A stretch of 64,000 nt of DNA from positions 434,001 to 498,000 of the forward strand of contig OW818681.1 in NCBI GenBank assembly GCA_942493075.1, in the 5' to 3' direction. A program made the translations under genes and the position numbers. This DNA comes from JBBQYD01 sp942493075. GTDB lineage: Bacteria; Verrucomicrobiota; Verrucomicrobiia; Limisphaerales; UBA8199. The notes under the pieces were generated by a model. It saw only the letters and a list, made by a program, of their open reading frames with translations, was not told the origin of the DNA and did not search any database. The first letter of the stretch is position 1, and every line of letters begins with the position of its first letter. This document shows, one piece after another, positions 62,545 to 64,000 of the stretch.

Positions 62545-63582
62545 ATGCGCCCCCCTTTCGATACAATGATTACGATTGATGGATCGCAAGGTGAAGGTGG
62601 CGGCCAGATTCTAAGGACGTCGCTCGCACTTTCTCTTGTAACCGGACAACCATTCCGGATGGAGAGAATACGGGCGGGCCGGAAGAAGCCAGGACTGTTG
62701 AATCAGCATCTCACCTGCGTGCATGCAGCGGCCGCGATCGGCAAAGCCGAGGCGGCGGGTGCCGGTCTTGGGTCGCAGAACCTGGAGTTCAGGCCTGGGA
62801 CTGTGACTCCAGGCAATTACCGGTTCTCAGTCGGAACCGCGGGCAGCGCGGCCCTGGTATTTCAAACCATCCTGCCGCCCCTTTTGATTGCGAATGAGAG
62901 CAGCGATCTGATACTCGAAGGTGGCACGCACAATCCCGCCGCGCCGCCGTTCGACTTCCTGCAGCGTTCGTTTGCTCCCGTGATAGAACGGATGGGGCCG
63001 GGTCTTGAACTGACCTTGCAGCGGTCGGGGTTTTTCCCGGCAGGCGGGGGCAGGTTTGAAGCACGGATCAATCCGGCAGCCCAGTTGACGCCAGTCGAGC
63101 TGACCGAACGCGGCCAAATCGTGTCCCAGAACGCTCGCGCCCTGATTTCGAGGCTCTCTCCCCAGATCGGCGAACGTGAACTCGCTGTTGTCCATGATAA
63201 ACTTGGCTGGACTGCCGAGGAATGCCGGGTTGACCTGGTGAACTCTGCCGGGCCTGGAAACGCGTTATTGCTCGAGATCCAGGCTGAGAATGTGACAGCG
63301 GTTTTCACAGGCTTCGGTGAACGCGGGGCAACGGCCGAGACCGTCGCTCAGAAAGCGGTCGATGCTGCGGTCGGATGGCTGAATGCGGATGTCCCCGTTG
63401 AGGACCATTTGGCCGACCAACTGCTGATTCCGATGGCATTGGCCGGTGGCGGGACGTTTCGGACCTTGCAACCAACCTTGCACTCCATAACAAATGCCGA
63501 GATCATCAAGCGGTTTTTGGAGATCAACATTCGCTTTGCGCAGGAAAATGCGACTGCATGGCACGTGACAGTTGAGACGTAA
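62545..63582 (+). CDS. rtcA: RtcA, RNA 3'-terminal phosphate cyclase
   Basis: 345-residue cyclase that turns RNA 3'-phosphates into 2',3'-cyclic phosphates with ATP, supplying RtcB substrates. It starts near MITIDGSQGEGGGQILRTSL and contains RAGRKKPGLLNQHLTCVHAA, FSVGTAGSAALVFQTILPPL, GGTHNPAAPPFDFLQRSF and the C-terminal LHSITNAEIIKRFLEI that holds the nucleotidylated His. The ATG at 62545 has GGGGAAG upstream and is chosen over an open frame starting in rtcB (62449) and over ATG 62566. It follows rtcB closely. Confidence 0.93.
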   Translation: MRPPFDTMITIDGSQGEGGGQILRTSLALSLVTGQPFRMERIRAGRKKPGLLNQHLTCVHAAAAIGKAEAAGAGLGSQNLEFRPGTVTPGNYRFSVGTAGSAALVFQTILPPLLIANESSDLILEGGTHNPAAPPFDFLQRSFAPVIERMGPGLELTLQRSGFFPAGGGRFEARINPAAQLTPVELTERGQIVSQNARALISRLSPQIGERELAVVHDKLGWTAEECRVDLVNSAGPGNALLLEIQAENVTAVFTGFGERGATAETVAQKAVDAAVGWLNADVPVEDHLADQLLIPMALAGGGTFRTLQPTLHSITNAEIIKRFLEINIRFAQENATAWHVTVET

Positions 63583-63658
63583 GATTGATTTCAGAAAGCC
63601 TAAGCCCAGAGAAGTCTGCAGGACTACCATGCGACACATTGAGTTGATTTCGAATAGG

Positions 63659-64000
63659 ATGAGTTCTGCTATAACAGAAACTAAAAGACCTAATATGACG
63701 ATTGATAACGACGAATGTGGAGCAAAGTTTCTGAGACCCGATTCCTTACGCTTGAATCTTATTCTGGTTAGCCTGTTTATAGCGGCTTATGAAACGCTGC
63801 GCGAATCCATTGTTCAACAACTGAAAGACCTTTACCGGCACGGATTTGACGAGGCGCTTAGCAAAGGATACGAAAGTGAGGTTCTCTGTCTCAGCGCTAA
63901 GCGTAATTCTTTTCAAGCATCAGTGGCCTGGTTGAGGAGCAAAGGAGTGATCGACGAGGCCGACGAAGAAATTATCGCCGAGTTGAGGCGACATCGAAAT
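63659..64000 (+). CDS. Unknown protein, HEPN-like C-terminus (partial)
   Basis: A frame without stop runs from ATG 63659 to the right edge (114 codons, incomplete). A second in-frame ATG lies at 63695. The sequence has SLRLNLILVSLFIAAYETLR, ESIVQQLKDLYRHGFDEALS and RNSFQASVAWLRSKGVIDEA, then IIAELRRHRN at the edge. The all-helical build ending RRHRN would fit the RNxxxH motif of HEPN domains, but the key His is outside the window. It lies just after rtcA on the same strand. Name is a guess. Confidence 0.5.
   Translation, partial: MSSAITETKRPNMTIDNDECGAKFLRPDSLRLNLILVSLFIAAYETLRESIVQQLKDLYRHGFDEALSKGYESEVLCLSAKRNSFQASVAWLRSKGVIDEADEEIIAELRRHRN

Noticed and set aside
1..64000. tRNA, rRNA, tmRNA or CRISPR array
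   Set aside because: No T-arm GGTTCRANTCC context with an acceptor stem, no rRNA-like stretches and no regular repeat-spacer array were seen on reading both strands.

Overview
The window reads as a chromosomal segment of a flagellated Gram-negative bacterium, most likely a soil or freshwater Verrucomicrobiota member of the Pedosphaera/Limisphaera type. Evidence for this is a pseudopilin with a C-terminal DG-H motif, secreted RCC1, Ig-like and subtilisin-like proteins, an RpoZ of the MNPxxVxxAL type, and many intergenic multi-hairpin repeats of the kind seen in that phylum. The assignment rests on protein and repeat style only; no rRNA or tRNA gene was found.  1-12.8 kb (minus strand): a compact flagellar operon in the order flgB-flgC-fliE-fliF-fliG-fliH-fliI-fliJ-motE-like-fliK-flgD-flgE-fliL-fliM-fliN-fliO-fliP. 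This is the gene order of the Bacillus fla/che operon, with many 1-8 base start/stop overlaps, and it runs off the left edge inside fliP. A near-consensus sigma-54 element precedes flgB.  12.8-17 kb: a HEAT-repeat protein, a small membrane protein, a pseudopilin, an NTF2-like protein, a repeat-filled gap with gene remnants, and a NarL-type response regulator. 17-26.3 kb (minus): its likely partner histidine kinase, a large secreted subtilase, and sufD-sufU-sufT-sufS for Fe-S cluster assembly, without sufB or sufC beside them.  26.3-31.9 kb: a repeat-rich accessory zone with two complete multi-hairpin elements whose long stems differ in sequence yet pair perfectly, duplicated gene debris, a phosphatase, a shortened sugar transferase, a lipoprotein and a small membrane protein.  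31.9-41.3 kb: a corrinoid-activation type ASKHA/ferredoxin protein, then a type III restriction-modification operon (mod-res) followed by two tightly linked genes of unknown role, a duplicated-domain protein, and a DUF433 antitoxin with a broken toxin partner.  41.4-55.6 kb: an RCC1 propeller protein, a frameshifted TonB-dependent receptor, a TPR protein, purU, an Ig-like secreted protein, a CHASE/PAS histidine kinase, and the methyl-cycle pair metK-sahH.  55.7-59.4 kb: a two-gene operon of P-loop ATPases with C-terminal winged helices; the second also carries five 38-residue TPR-like repeats. It is the best candidate for an undescribed sensing or defence module. 59.4-64 kb: two small genes and rpoZ (minus), then the RNA-repair pair rtcB-rtcA and the start of a possible HEPN-like gene cut by the right edge.
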